A program made the translations under genes and the position numbers. A stretch of DNA of 64,000 bases from JALZUV01 sp964654855. Lineage in GTDB: Bacteria; Pseudomonadota; Alphaproteobacteria; Rickettsiales; JALZUV01. The notes under the pieces were generated by a model. The model did not search any database, was not told the origin of the DNA, and was given only the letters and a program-made list of their open reading frames with translations. The DNA lies in assembly GCA_964654855.1 (NCBI GenBank), contig CAZZJS010000006.1, positions 84,183-148,182 on the forward strand, written 5' to 3'. Below are positions 33,330 through 41,806 of this stretch, one piece after another (the first letter of the stretch is position 1; every line of letters begins with the position of its first letter).

Positions 33330-34451
33330 TTATTCCATTTCAATTTCATCATCGATAGGAGCAGGTGCTTTAGCCGCTTCTTTCTCTGCAGTAGGTTTAT
33401 CTTTGCTGGAAAGTGCGTTGAAATCGCGAATGGCTAAAACGTGTTTTTTGACTTGGGCACGTTTAAAATATTTCAACGCTTGTTCTTTGCTTTGTGTAAC
33501 GCCATCGCCATCTCGGTAAGCAAGTGCAAGGTAATAGTCTGCATCTGGCACTTTATAGTCAGAGGCTTTACGTAACCATTTTAGTTCTTGGGTTTTGTCT
33601 TGAGCTACTCCGCGACCATAGCGATAGAGCAGGGCAAGGTTATACATTGCTTCACTATTGCCTCGTTTTGCTGCTTCTGTCACGAGTTCGGCTCCACGGG
33701 TGGGGTTCTTATCAATTCCCAAACCGCTGAAATGAGCCATACCATATTGACGAGTTCCCTCAGCTGTTGTCCCGGATTCATGTGCTTTTTTAAACGCTTC
33801 GACGGAACGAGGGTGGTTTAAACGCCCGCCAAAAGCCCCTGCATAAGCAAGGCCAATATGCAACCAAGCTGAACCTTGTCCAGCTTCCGCTGCTTCATGA
33901 AGCATCTCTAATGCTTGTTCTGCATTGTAACCAGGTGTTGAATCCCAAATAGTGAGTCGTCCCAGCGCCAATTTTGCTTGCGCACTGCCTAGTTCTACAC
34001 CGCGTTGTAGCCATTTAATAGCGAGGTTTGCATTAGGTTCTACTCCTTGGCCGTGGAAGAACATCAGCCCTAAGCGTGTCGCTGCAGATGGTCGCCCTTT
34101 TTCTGCATCGGCTTTGAGCAGTTTATAACCATACACATACATTTCTTTCATAGCAGTTGGAGTAGGAGCAGGAACCTCTCCGCGCGAATACATATCAGCT
34201 AAAATGATGGCCGCATCTGCATTCCCTTGCTGTGCAGCAATCTTAAACCAATGAGCTGCTAGCTTATAATTGGGATCTTCTCCAGGTAGACCACGTTGCA
34301 GACGTTCTGCATATTTGAATGCCGCCACGGCATCTCCTGAGCGCGCTTGCTTCACTAACTCCTTAAGCGGGTCTTGAATCTCTTCTGCATAGCTTGCAGG
34401 GCTAAACATTAAAAATGTCGCCAGTAGGCTTAATAAAAAAGTGTATCGCAT
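33330..34451 (-). CDS. Sel1-repeat periplasmic protein (second of three)
   Basis: A 373-residue protein with signal peptide MRYTFLLSLLATFLMFSPASYA. Eight or so Sel1 repeats follow, for example AAHWFKIAAQQGNADAAIILADMYSRG and SEAMYNLALLYRYGRGVAQD, with an Ala/Glu/Lys-rich tail. There is no lipobox. The ATG ending at 34451 shares one base with the algL stop (TAATG); an upstream start would lie inside algL. Embedded in the alg operon, it is probably a scaffold of the periplasmic complex. It may share the AlgK role with the gene at 41807. Confidence 0.85.
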   Translation of the reverse strand: MRYTFLLSLLATFLMFSPASYAEEIQDPLKELVKQARSGDAVAAFKYAERLQRGLPGEDPNYKLAAHWFKIAAQQGNADAAIILADMYSRGEVPAPTPTAMKEMYVYGYKLLKADAEKGRPSAATRLGLMFFHGQGVEPNANLAIKWLQRGVELGSAQAKLALGRLTIWDSTPGYNAEQALEMLHEAAEAGQGSAWLHIGLAYAGAFGGRLNHPRSVEAFKKAHESGTTAEGTRQYGMAHFSGLGIDKNPTRGAELVTEAAKRGNSEAMYNLALLYRYGRGVAQDKTQELKWLRKASDYKVPDADYYLALAYRDGDGVTQSKEQALKYFKRAQVKKHVLAIRDFNALSSKDKPTAEKEAAKAPAPIDDEIEME

Positions 34452-35557
34452 TATGAGTTTCCTCCTGGTTGCCAGTAGAAGCAACTAGCATTTCCACCAA
34501 CATATTCATCAATATAAGGGCGGTGACGCCATTTCGTTTTAAGTTTCATCAATATATCTAGTCGCTTCGCCGCGACAGTTGGCTGTTGAATATAAGCTTC
34601 CGCAAATGCCATATAATGGCGGTCATGGCCGCGACGGCGCATATAATCTTTATCTTGAACAAGATAGTTTTTATCTGGCCCTGGAATATAGTTTTGCGAC
34701 GCATGCGGTAAGATGATGAGCGGTGCATGCGATGCGGTGATAAAGTAATTTACGATTGCAGCGATAGAATTTCCTTTATACTGCGTTCTATATAAGCTGC
34801 CACCGAGGTGCTTATCCATTTCGGCGATACTAATAAGGCTAGAAAGCGAGTGGCGCATATACCATGTTGCGCGTGTACCGCGGCGTGTCTCTAACGGGAG
34901 TGAACCATCAGCACGCATATCGCGCAAAGACATCTTAAAACCGTCGCGCCCAATTTTGATAAGATGCGGATCTTTTTTATAAACACCCCAAGCCATTAGC
35001 ACTGAGTCTGCTAAATAGCGGTGATTGTTATAATCCACATCACCTTCAAATTTTTTGTCGAGTCTAGGGATGATTGAATCAAGCCAATTAACGATTGTAC
35101 GGCGCTCGTCAGCTGTAAGCTGATCGTCAATAATTCCTAAGCTAACCACAACTGGAAAGAGAGAGCGTTTTAGCGCGTAATAAGTGTCATGCTTATCGTC
35201 ACTCTGAGTAAGTGCTTTGGCTCTCGCCCATGTAAGTAAACCATATTTAAGATCTTTTGCAGCTTGCTGGTCACCGGCTAATGCACGTCCACCAAGTACC
35301 ATTGTATACCAGCTGAAGGAAGCACTACGTCCGTCTGAGCCGTAGCCATCTGTCGTTTTTAGCCCGCTGACTGGCTCAGGAAGTTTTCCGTCCCATTTCA
35401 CATTCTTTGCAAGACAGTATTCTTTGGCTTTCGCATAAGCAGGAGTTTGCAACTCTGCTTTGCGCTTATTGACGTCAAAAAAGACATCGGCGGCGAAGCT
35501 TGTATTAGCAATGCCGGTAAATAAGAAAGCTAATGTTATTAGTTTAAGAATGTGCAT
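34451..35557 (-). CDS. algL: Alginate lyase AlgL (PL5)
   Basis: A 368-residue periplasmic enzyme with a signal peptide (LITLAFLFTGIANTSFA). The (alpha/alpha) toroid catalytic segments are DYNNHRYLADSVLMAWGVY (N178, H179, R180), and ETRRGTRATWYMRHSLSSL, corresponding to the Asn-His and Arg/Tyr active-site segments of PL5 alginate lyases. In Pseudomonas AlgL clears polymer that strays into the periplasm and is needed for safe export. The gene overlaps the end of algG by 14 nt and is coupled to the downstream Sel1 gene. An alginate lyase inside the operon is strong evidence that the product is a mannuronate polymer. Confidence 0.92.
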   Translation of the reverse strand: MHILKLITLAFLFTGIANTSFAADVFFDVNKRKAELQTPAYAKAKEYCLAKNVKWDGKLPEPVSGLKTTDGYGSDGRSASFSWYTMVLGGRALAGDQQAAKDLKYGLLTWARAKALTQSDDKHDTYYALKRSLFPVVVSLGIIDDQLTADERRTIVNWLDSIIPRLDKKFEGDVDYNNHRYLADSVLMAWGVYKKDPHLIKIGRDGFKMSLRDMRADGSLPLETRRGTRATWYMRHSLSSLISIAEMDKHLGGSLYRTQYKGNSIAAIVNYFITASHAPLIILPHASQNYIPGPDKNYLVQDKDYMRRRGHDRHYMAFAEAYIQQPTVAAKRLDILMKLKTKWRHRPYIDEYVGGNASCFYWQPGGNS

Positions 35558-38500
35558 CTTGCTTGCTCTTTACCTGACAGCTGGAAGATTTTACACGTTT
35601 TTCAAGGTTCAGTTGTGCATCGCCTTTATATAAGCCAGCTTTACGGAAGCGGCATGGATGGTGAATCCATTTTCCTTTAGGGCATTGTTCACCCATGAAA
35701 ACGCCTTTTCCGGCTAGGTCATATTGACTAGTGAAGTAGCTATGTTCGTTAAACCACTTACCATTAAATTGCTTTGGCGACTGGTCAATGAAGCGGTTTC
35801 CGCGCAATAGAAGTGCGGATAAATTGTCACCGATAACACCAGTACCATTGGCTTCAATTCTATTGCCTACAAGGCTCATCGCCGCGACGTCTGCGTAAGG
35901 GTCGAGTGTGAAGTTACGACGTTTATGGGCTGGGTCATCTAATAGTTCTGAGATATAGCCACTTACACCGCCTTGTTTATTATGAGAGAGGTTATTGAAA
36001 TAGACTCCATTGTCTTGACTGTTACGGATACGAAGCCCCATACTTTTATTTTTGAAAAAGCTATTGCTGCTAATGAAGTTACAGCTACTTTCAAAAATGG
36101 TTAAGCCATCTTGCTTATTACCAAAAGCGGTATTACCGTACACAAATGTACCAGTACTTAAACGGTCAATCATAAAGCCAGAGCCTTTATTATCGAACGA
36201 CAAGTTACCGATATAGCTAGAATCATTAACCTCGCGCGAAATAATAATACCATGCTTCTTCTGTGCACCATAAGCAGTATTATATGCCATGGTTAACCAA
36301 CGTGAACGGTCATGAGGGTCAATGCCATAAATGATGTTATTTTTATATTCATTTCCAATCAGCGAAACATTATCCGCTTCGTATGAGTAGAAACCGTAAT
36401 AAACGTTATCGAAGCTGTTATCGACGATAATTCCATCTGGGCGCTGTGGTTCAGTGATAGTGCTTTGTTGAAGTTTTTCTGGACCAGCTGAAAGAGAGAT
36501 ACCGTAAGATTTATGGTTACTGTAACCAATGGCGATAAATTCATTTCCAGCTAAATAGGTGTGAGAACGACTCCAGCTAGCAACAAATGGGCGGAAATCA
36601 TAGCGGTCTTTGTTTTCGGCATAAGCAGGTTTGTTCTTTTTTAAATCCCAGCCAATCACGCTTGTACCAGTAACATAGAGTTTTCCAGCATTTACTAAGA
36701 TAGCACTCGCTTGCTTTGATTGATAAAACTTAGAGACTTCTGCACCGTCAATTACGAGGGTGGCATTGGGGCCTATGAGTAGGCCATTATGGAGCGTATA
36801 TTCTGTACCTTGACGGGTGATATATCCATCCAAGCCTTTAGATTTTAATGAATCGTATAATAGTGGTAAGGTGGTTGTGCCGCTAGAGAGGTAAAGAACC
36901 TCGGGACTTACATTACCAGATTCAAAATTGTTATCAGAGTAAGCGATGGCAATTTTAAATTTGGTATTAATGAAAAAGCTATTTTCATAATAAACTCGGT
37001 CGAATGTGAAAGGGGTGAGGGCGGGTAGTTGCGCTTTCACATAATCATAATCAAACTCTAGGCGTTCAGGGAAATCCATTTCAGGAATGGTGAGCCCAAG
37101 TTCAGAGCTAGTTGGCGCTGCCATTTCAAGGCCAGGTTTTTTGTTTTGTAAAAAGCCATCAAAACGTTTTTCAATCTCTATGCTATCGACTTGGGTTGCA
37201 TCAGCAGCATGAAAGATAGACTGTTTAGTCTCTTCAATAATAGGGTCCACTTTATCGCCAATAAAACCAAATAAATCGGTGTGAAGGGCAATTTCTCGTG
37301 CTAAGCGGCGATAATGTTTTGCACGACGAATCGGATCATCTAGGCTTTTCATAAGCCTTGCAGATTCTTCAATTTTGCCTGCTTTAGCTAAGTGGATAGA
37401 GTGCAAAGCAGTCATGTGATCTTTTGCTTTAGGCGATTTAACGAGCTTCGACCATTGAGCAACAGGGAGTGCAGGTTCGTTGATAAGCATATCTGCTATT
37501 TCGATACGAGCATCTTCTTGTTGAGGGGTCGGGAGCGATTTAATTTTTATGTTAAGCGCTGAAAAAAAAGGCGCTTTAAGCGCCGATTGTTCCTTTCCTT
37601 TTGCGGCCGTCTTTTCTTTGCTCTCTATATAAGTTTGAATCTTGAGCTTTGTTTTTTCGTCGCTAATTTTTTTAGCTATTTCATAAGCCTGCGAGAAGTC
37701 TTGCTTGGATGTGAAAGCCTTCGCAGTTGCATAATAAGCCTTATCCAGTCGATTTCCTGTGATAAGATTGTTATTCTTAGAAAGTAACTTATTCGCCTCT
37801 TCTGCATTTCCATTATTCGCTAAGCTTTTTGCAATGCTCGTGATAGCAAGTGTTGCATTCTCGGGAGTCGTAAAGTTAGTTTTACCGAGTTGCTGTTGCG
37901 CTTCTTCTAAACGATTATGCTCAGCTAATGCTTTGATATAAGAAGCGAGTGCTTTGTTAATTCTGGAGGTGTGTTCTTTTCCAGTAAGGTCAGTTCTAAG
38001 TTTAGCAACGTCATCAAATGCTTTCTTAGCAAATTCAGGGTTGTTGCTTTGACCTGCGTAATTAGCCGTTTCGACCAAGGCCTCGATTTTACGGTCGTCT
38101 CGGCGAGTTGATAAGGCGCTATAATAGCTTTTTTCAATCGCATCTGTCGCACGTGAAAGCTCCCCGGCAGTATGATAATGAGTTGCTAATTTACCCCAGC
38201 TATTGGCGGCATATTTTCCATTATCAATACGGTCTGAAATCATTGCTGCGCGTGAGTATTGCTTCTCTTTAAAGCTCTCTTTAAACCACTTATACAGTGT
38301 CTCTTGTTGCTTGTTATGATCTGTAATGGCTGAAAGAGCATCTAAAGCAAGAATGAACTTATTTGCCGTAATGGCTCTTTCATGCAGTTCAATAAGCTTT
38401 TTAGTGCGCTTCTTTTCTTTCTTTTTACCCGTAATAGCCGTTAACTGGTGTAGAGCTTTCCCCCACTCTTCTGACGGCGCACGCTGGTGTTGTGCAATCA

Positions 38501-39071
38501 TTTGTAGCAGTTCTGCTCTATGTTTAGACAGGGTCACATAAGGAGTAATGTCTTCAGCTAATTCAACTCCGTCCCAACCAAACAGAAGCTTATTACCGCT
38601 AGTTTCAGTTAAGAGTGCGAGAGTGATTGCGTGTAACGCTTCACTTTTTTTGCGACGATCTTTTATCGTTAATGCGGCTTTACGGGCGGATTTGAGAGAT
38701 TTAATGGCTGTTTTTTTATCTATTTTAGCTGCTGCTTTGCCTGCTAATGTATCCGCTAAAACTTTCTGATGCAGTGGAAAACTTTGAGAGAGCTTTTGAG
38801 CTTCTTCTATGAGTTTTATCTCTTTACTCTTTTTTGCGGCCTCGATAAGCGAATGAAATAGTTGAAGCTGTGCTGCTTCATGCGTTAAGCCTTCCCCCGC
38901 TGTTTTCCCTTTAGGGAGCAGTTTGAGTACTTCTTTCCATTTAGCCACTGCTTGTGCAGGCTTAGCCGAAAGTGTCTCCGCTTCAAGCCATAGCTTAGAA
39001 ACATCGCTTGCTTGAGCAGAAGCGCTGCACAACAGTAGTATAAAAACAAAACTAGATAAAATGATTCGCAT
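35544..39071 (-). CDS. algG: Mannuronan C5-epimerase AlgG fused to an N-terminal helical-repeat region
   Basis: A 1175-residue exported protein, more than twice the ~540 of known AlgG. It has a signal peptide (IILSSFVFILLLCSASAQA). Residues about 25-640 are an all-helical TPR-like solenoid (for example NGNAEEANKLLSKNNNLITG and QDFSQAYEIAKKISDEKT). From about 640 to the end is the AlgG right-handed beta-helix with IYGIDPHDRSRWLTMAYNTAYG; DPHD (918-921) is the catalytic motif. The C-terminal part keeps the CFR-type tail (CPKGKWIHHPCRFRKAGLYK). It converts mannuronate to guluronate during export. The fusion looks genuine: one uninterrupted frame of 3.5 kb. It follows alg44 by 11 bp. Confidence 0.9.
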   Translation of the reverse strand: MRIILSSFVFILLLCSASAQASDVSKLWLEAETLSAKPAQAVAKWKEVLKLLPKGKTAGEGLTHEAAQLQLFHSLIEAAKKSKEIKLIEEAQKLSQSFPLHQKVLADTLAGKAAAKIDKKTAIKSLKSARKAALTIKDRRKKSEALHAITLALLTETSGNKLLFGWDGVELAEDITPYVTLSKHRAELLQMIAQHQRAPSEEWGKALHQLTAITGKKKEKKRTKKLIELHERAITANKFILALDALSAITDHNKQQETLYKWFKESFKEKQYSRAAMISDRIDNGKYAANSWGKLATHYHTAGELSRATDAIEKSYYSALSTRRDDRKIEALVETANYAGQSNNPEFAKKAFDDVAKLRTDLTGKEHTSRINKALASYIKALAEHNRLEEAQQQLGKTNFTTPENATLAITSIAKSLANNGNAEEANKLLSKNNNLITGNRLDKAYYATAKAFTSKQDFSQAYEIAKKISDEKTKLKIQTYIESKEKTAAKGKEQSALKAPFFSALNIKIKSLPTPQQEDARIEIADMLINEPALPVAQWSKLVKSPKAKDHMTALHSIHLAKAGKIEESARLMKSLDDPIRRAKHYRRLAREIALHTDLFGFIGDKVDPIIEETKQSIFHAADATQVDSIEIEKRFDGFLQNKKPGLEMAAPTSSELGLTIPEMDFPERLEFDYDYVKAQLPALTPFTFDRVYYENSFFINTKFKIAIAYSDNNFESGNVSPEVLYLSSGTTTLPLLYDSLKSKGLDGYITRQGTEYTLHNGLLIGPNATLVIDGAEVSKFYQSKQASAILVNAGKLYVTGTSVIGWDLKKNKPAYAENKDRYDFRPFVASWSRSHTYLAGNEFIAIGYSNHKSYGISLSAGPEKLQQSTITEPQRPDGIIVDNSFDNVYYGFYSYEADNVSLIGNEYKNNIIYGIDPHDRSRWLTMAYNTAYGAQKKHGIIISREVNDSSYIGNLSFDNKGSGFMIDRLSTGTFVYGNTAFGNKQDGLTIFESSCNFISSNSFFKNKSMGLRIRNSQDNGVYFNNLSHNKQGGVSGYISELLDDPAHKRRNFTLDPYADVAAMSLVGNRIEANGTGVIGDNLSALLLRGNRFIDQSPKQFNGKWFNEHSYFTSQYDLAGKGVFMGEQCPKGKWIHHPCRFRKAGLYKGDAQLNLEKRVKSSSCQVKSKQDAHS

Positions 39072-39082
39072 TTTCGTAGTTC

Positions 39083-40174
39083 CTAAAGTAGTCGCAGTGT
39101 ATCAATACGAATTTCAACCGGATCATCTACAAATTCAACCGGTAGTGGTTCGTTTGGTTCGATACGAACGAGTGAGTTTCCGCCCATACCTTTACCAGCT
39201 TGAATGATCGAGATAGTGCCTCGAAGGTAGCTATTCTGTCCTGGCATACCCATCAACACTTCTTGTTTAGTCGATAATTTAACTGCTTCTTTATGCGGAA
39301 TATAAGCTTCGACATAAGGGCGAGTATCTGGACGGACAAGCTCTAACGCTGGTTCACCTTTACGAGCAAGGCGATTGTTTGCAAGTAAGCGTTTCTTCAC
39401 GATACAATTACAAGGGCTATCTACTGTGAAATTAGCACCAGTCGTTGTAGAAATGCTGAGGAGTGGTTGGCCTTTTTTCACTTTCATATCAGGTAAGATC
39501 GGCGAGTAATAGACCTTACCACCAGCAGGTGCATCGACTGTTAACATTTGAGCGGCTACCTGTGCTGAAGTTGCCTTCACAATATAAAGACGTTCGTAAA
39601 CGCTTGATAGAATGTAAGCGAGGAGCAGGGCAGAAATAAGCGCAACTGTACCTGTTTTGAGCATCTTAATGGTTTTATGTTTCGCAATTTCTGCAGGAGT
39701 GAGGCCTGCAAGAGGGTCGGGAACATTACGTGGTTTCGTCATGTTGTTACGTGCAACGACATCAAGTAGATCACCCGTATTAACTAACTCACCGCTCGTG
39801 TAGGCGGTAACTAGGTATTGCATGATCGAGCGCTGGTTACGATCAGAGTTTACGAATTTGCAGCCGATTCTATCAGCATTTACGAATCCAACTTCTAATT
39901 GTACAGGAACGCTTAGAGCAAAACCTTCAAACTGGAATTGGAGTACGCTATCCACGACAGAACCGTTTTGGCGCATATCCGCCGGAGCAGATACACCATT
40001 CTCTAATACTACAGAGATGCCACCCACAGACCAGTCTGCAAGAGGGTAATTCTGGCCATTAATATGGATGCTCGCGGGCAAGTTAATCCGTATATGTTGA
40101 CGTTGGGCTTCTGCCTCATGCACCATTTGTGGGGTAGCTGAGACGCTCTCAGTCGGGTTAGCGGGGTTAGTCAT
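39083..40174 (-). CDS. alg44: Alginate co-polymerase Alg44 (PilZ, c-di-GMP receptor)
   Basis: A 363-residue inner-membrane protein. The N-terminal PilZ domain has the c-di-GMP-binding RQHIR (R25, R29) and DWSVGG (D47-G52). One membrane helix follows (about 175-193, VALISALLLAYILSS), then a periplasmic adaptor domain like a membrane-fusion protein (ADAPAGGKVYYSPILPDMKVKKGQPL type segments, roughly 200-363). Alg44 activates Alg8 when c-di-GMP is bound, and both PilZ motifs are intact, so the pathway is probably under c-di-GMP control here too. It starts 4 bp after the alg8 stop. Confidence 0.94.
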   Translation of the reverse strand: MTNPANPTESVSATPQMVHEAEAQRQHIRINLPASIHINGQNYPLADWSVGGISVVLENGVSAPADMRQNGSVVDSVLQFQFEGFALSVPVQLEVGFVNADRIGCKFVNSDRNQRSIMQYLVTAYTSGELVNTGDLLDVVARNNMTKPRNVPDPLAGLTPAEIAKHKTIKMLKTGTVALISALLLAYILSSVYERLYIVKATSAQVAAQMLTVDAPAGGKVYYSPILPDMKVKKGQPLLSISTTTGANFTVDSPCNCIVKKRLLANNRLARKGEPALELVRPDTRPYVEAYIPHKEAVKLSTKQEVLMGMPGQNSYLRGTISIIQAGKGMGGNSLVRIEPNEPLPVEFVDDPVEIRIDTLRLL

Positions 40175-40178
40175 CTGT

Positions 40179-41693
40179 TTAATACTCCGTCATCAATTGA
40201 AACCAAAAACTAGGGTCAGGCACATTAATTACACCACTTATAGTGGCAAGCCCAACAATAAATATCGCAAAAGCGAAAGTTTGCATATAAGCCGAACTCA
40301 AACCCATCATACGATCAGTAAAAGATGAATGCCTTTTTTGCAAAGTTGTATTTTGTCGTGTCCAGCGCTGTTTATCCAATCTGAATAGTACAATCGTTTT
40401 TACAAAGGAGCCAACAATCTGATTATAATAAAGGAAAAATGGCCAGAATGGGGAAACTACGGGGCGTGAAGCTAGCAACATTAGCACCATAATATAGCGT
40501 GTTATCATCATCCAAAGTGCATAATAGATAATGGCAAATGGGTCATAAACGAGTGAAGCTAAAATCGCGACGATAGGGCCAACGAGCGATGTCCACATCG
40601 AAATACGTTGATCTAAGATAGCCAACCAAGGGAAGAAGCCCATTGGTTTAGTGCCAAGCAATACCGCACGACCATTAGTACGAAGCATATTACCAAACCA
40701 GCGCCGCATAAGCGTGATAGAGCTGTCGATGAAAGACTCAGAAGGTGGGGTCTCAATCGTGGTAACACTTACATCTGCTACATAAATCATTGGGTGACCC
40801 TTGGAAAGTATGTGGAACCAAGAAGATTTATCATCGCCAGTCAGAAATTTAAAGCGTCCTAAGCGCCAGTGGTCAATATAGTCTACCTCTACTCGACGGA
40901 TAAATTCAGGGTCGGTAACGATAGACGCGCGGAACATAGACATTCGTCCTGTTAAGGTAAGTACGCGTTTTGATAAGCTATGTGAGCCCATATACATATT
41001 GCGTTGGGCAAAACGCATGCTGTACCATTCGCGGAACATCCAGCTGCCCTCAACTTCGCAATGTTCATCGGTTGTTAGGGCGCCGAGGCCGTCGATGGTT
41101 TTAAAGAAAGGTGCACATTTACGCACGAGTCCGGTTGGGAGCATGCTATCACCGTCAATAACGGATACAATTGCATCTTCTGGTGGGCAGCGTCGGGAGA
41201 TTGCACGGAAACCAACGGCGAGGGCATCGCGCTTACCTGTTCCTGCAATACGAACAAAAGCCAGCTTCACATGTTCAGGCGGGTTATAAGCATTGAAAAT
41301 TTTCTTTACGAGCGTTTGATCCGCGCGTTCTACTAAAGATACGACAATAGTGGTAGGGATGCCACAGTGGATCGCTTCAGCAATGACACTATCATATACA
41401 CGGCGAGTGGTTTCTGAGCCGATACGAAAGCTAGTAACTAAGAAGTAGTTGTGCGAAGGCATTCCACTTTCGCCTAGAGCATCGGCTTCAGTACGCCATT
41501 TTGGGAAAACGATATGTCTGTAGATTAAAAAGCGGATACAGTTAGTCAGTGCCCAGCCATAGCGCCAGATCGCTAGGATACCAATAATAAAGATGAAGCG
41601 AACTGTATCTGGGTTCCATAAAATTTCAGGAACCGCAAAAGCAAAGCTCGTCATTGCGAGTAGGTATAATATATGTCCAGTGAGATAATCCAT
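40179..41693 (-). CDS. alg8: Mannuronan synthase Alg8 (GT2)
   Basis: A 504-residue processive glycosyltransferase with two N-terminal helices, a GT2 domain (about 70-350) and four or so C-terminal helices. It has SVIDGDSMLP (DxD-type UDP/GDP site), FLTGDDKSSW (catalytic TGDD) and LMRRWFGNMLR (the QxxRW-equivalent). It polymerises GDP-mannuronate and passes the chain through the membrane. It is the promoter-proximal gene of the minus-strand operon. A weak TTTACT-17-TATATA box lies 11 nt before the ATG and no ribosome site is evident. Confidence 0.94.
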   Translation of the reverse strand: MDYLTGHILYLLAMTSFAFAVPEILWNPDTVRFIFIIGILAIWRYGWALTNCIRFLIYRHIVFPKWRTEADALGESGMPSHNYFLVTSFRIGSETTRRVYDSVIAEAIHCGIPTTIVVSLVERADQTLVKKIFNAYNPPEHVKLAFVRIAGTGKRDALAVGFRAISRRCPPEDAIVSVIDGDSMLPTGLVRKCAPFFKTIDGLGALTTDEHCEVEGSWMFREWYSMRFAQRNMYMGSHSLSKRVLTLTGRMSMFRASIVTDPEFIRRVEVDYIDHWRLGRFKFLTGDDKSSWFHILSKGHPMIYVADVSVTTIETPPSESFIDSSITLMRRWFGNMLRTNGRAVLLGTKPMGFFPWLAILDQRISMWTSLVGPIVAILASLVYDPFAIIYYALWMMITRYIMVLMLLASRPVVSPFWPFFLYYNQIVGSFVKTIVLFRLDKQRWTRQNTTLQKRHSSFTDRMMGLSSAYMQTFAFAIFIVGLATISGVINVPDPSFWFQLMTEY

Positions 41694-41704
41694 AGGTTGT
41701 GTGC

Positions 41705-41733
41705 TATATAAAGGTTAATTGCTTACAAGTAAA
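41705..41733 (-). promoter_or_regulatory. Candidate promoter of the alg8 operon
   Basis: On the minus strand TTTACT (41733-41728), a 17-nt spacer and TATATA (41710-41705), 11 nt before the alg8 ATG. Each box matches 4 of 6 consensus positions. The 113-bp region 41694-41806 separates the divergent alg8 and algK units and must hold both promoters. Confidence 0.35.
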
Positions 41734-41806
41734 GTATTAAATAAAATTAACAAAGAGGTGCATCTTTCGCTTGTAATTGTTCAATAAACCCAATATTTAC
41801 CCTGAT

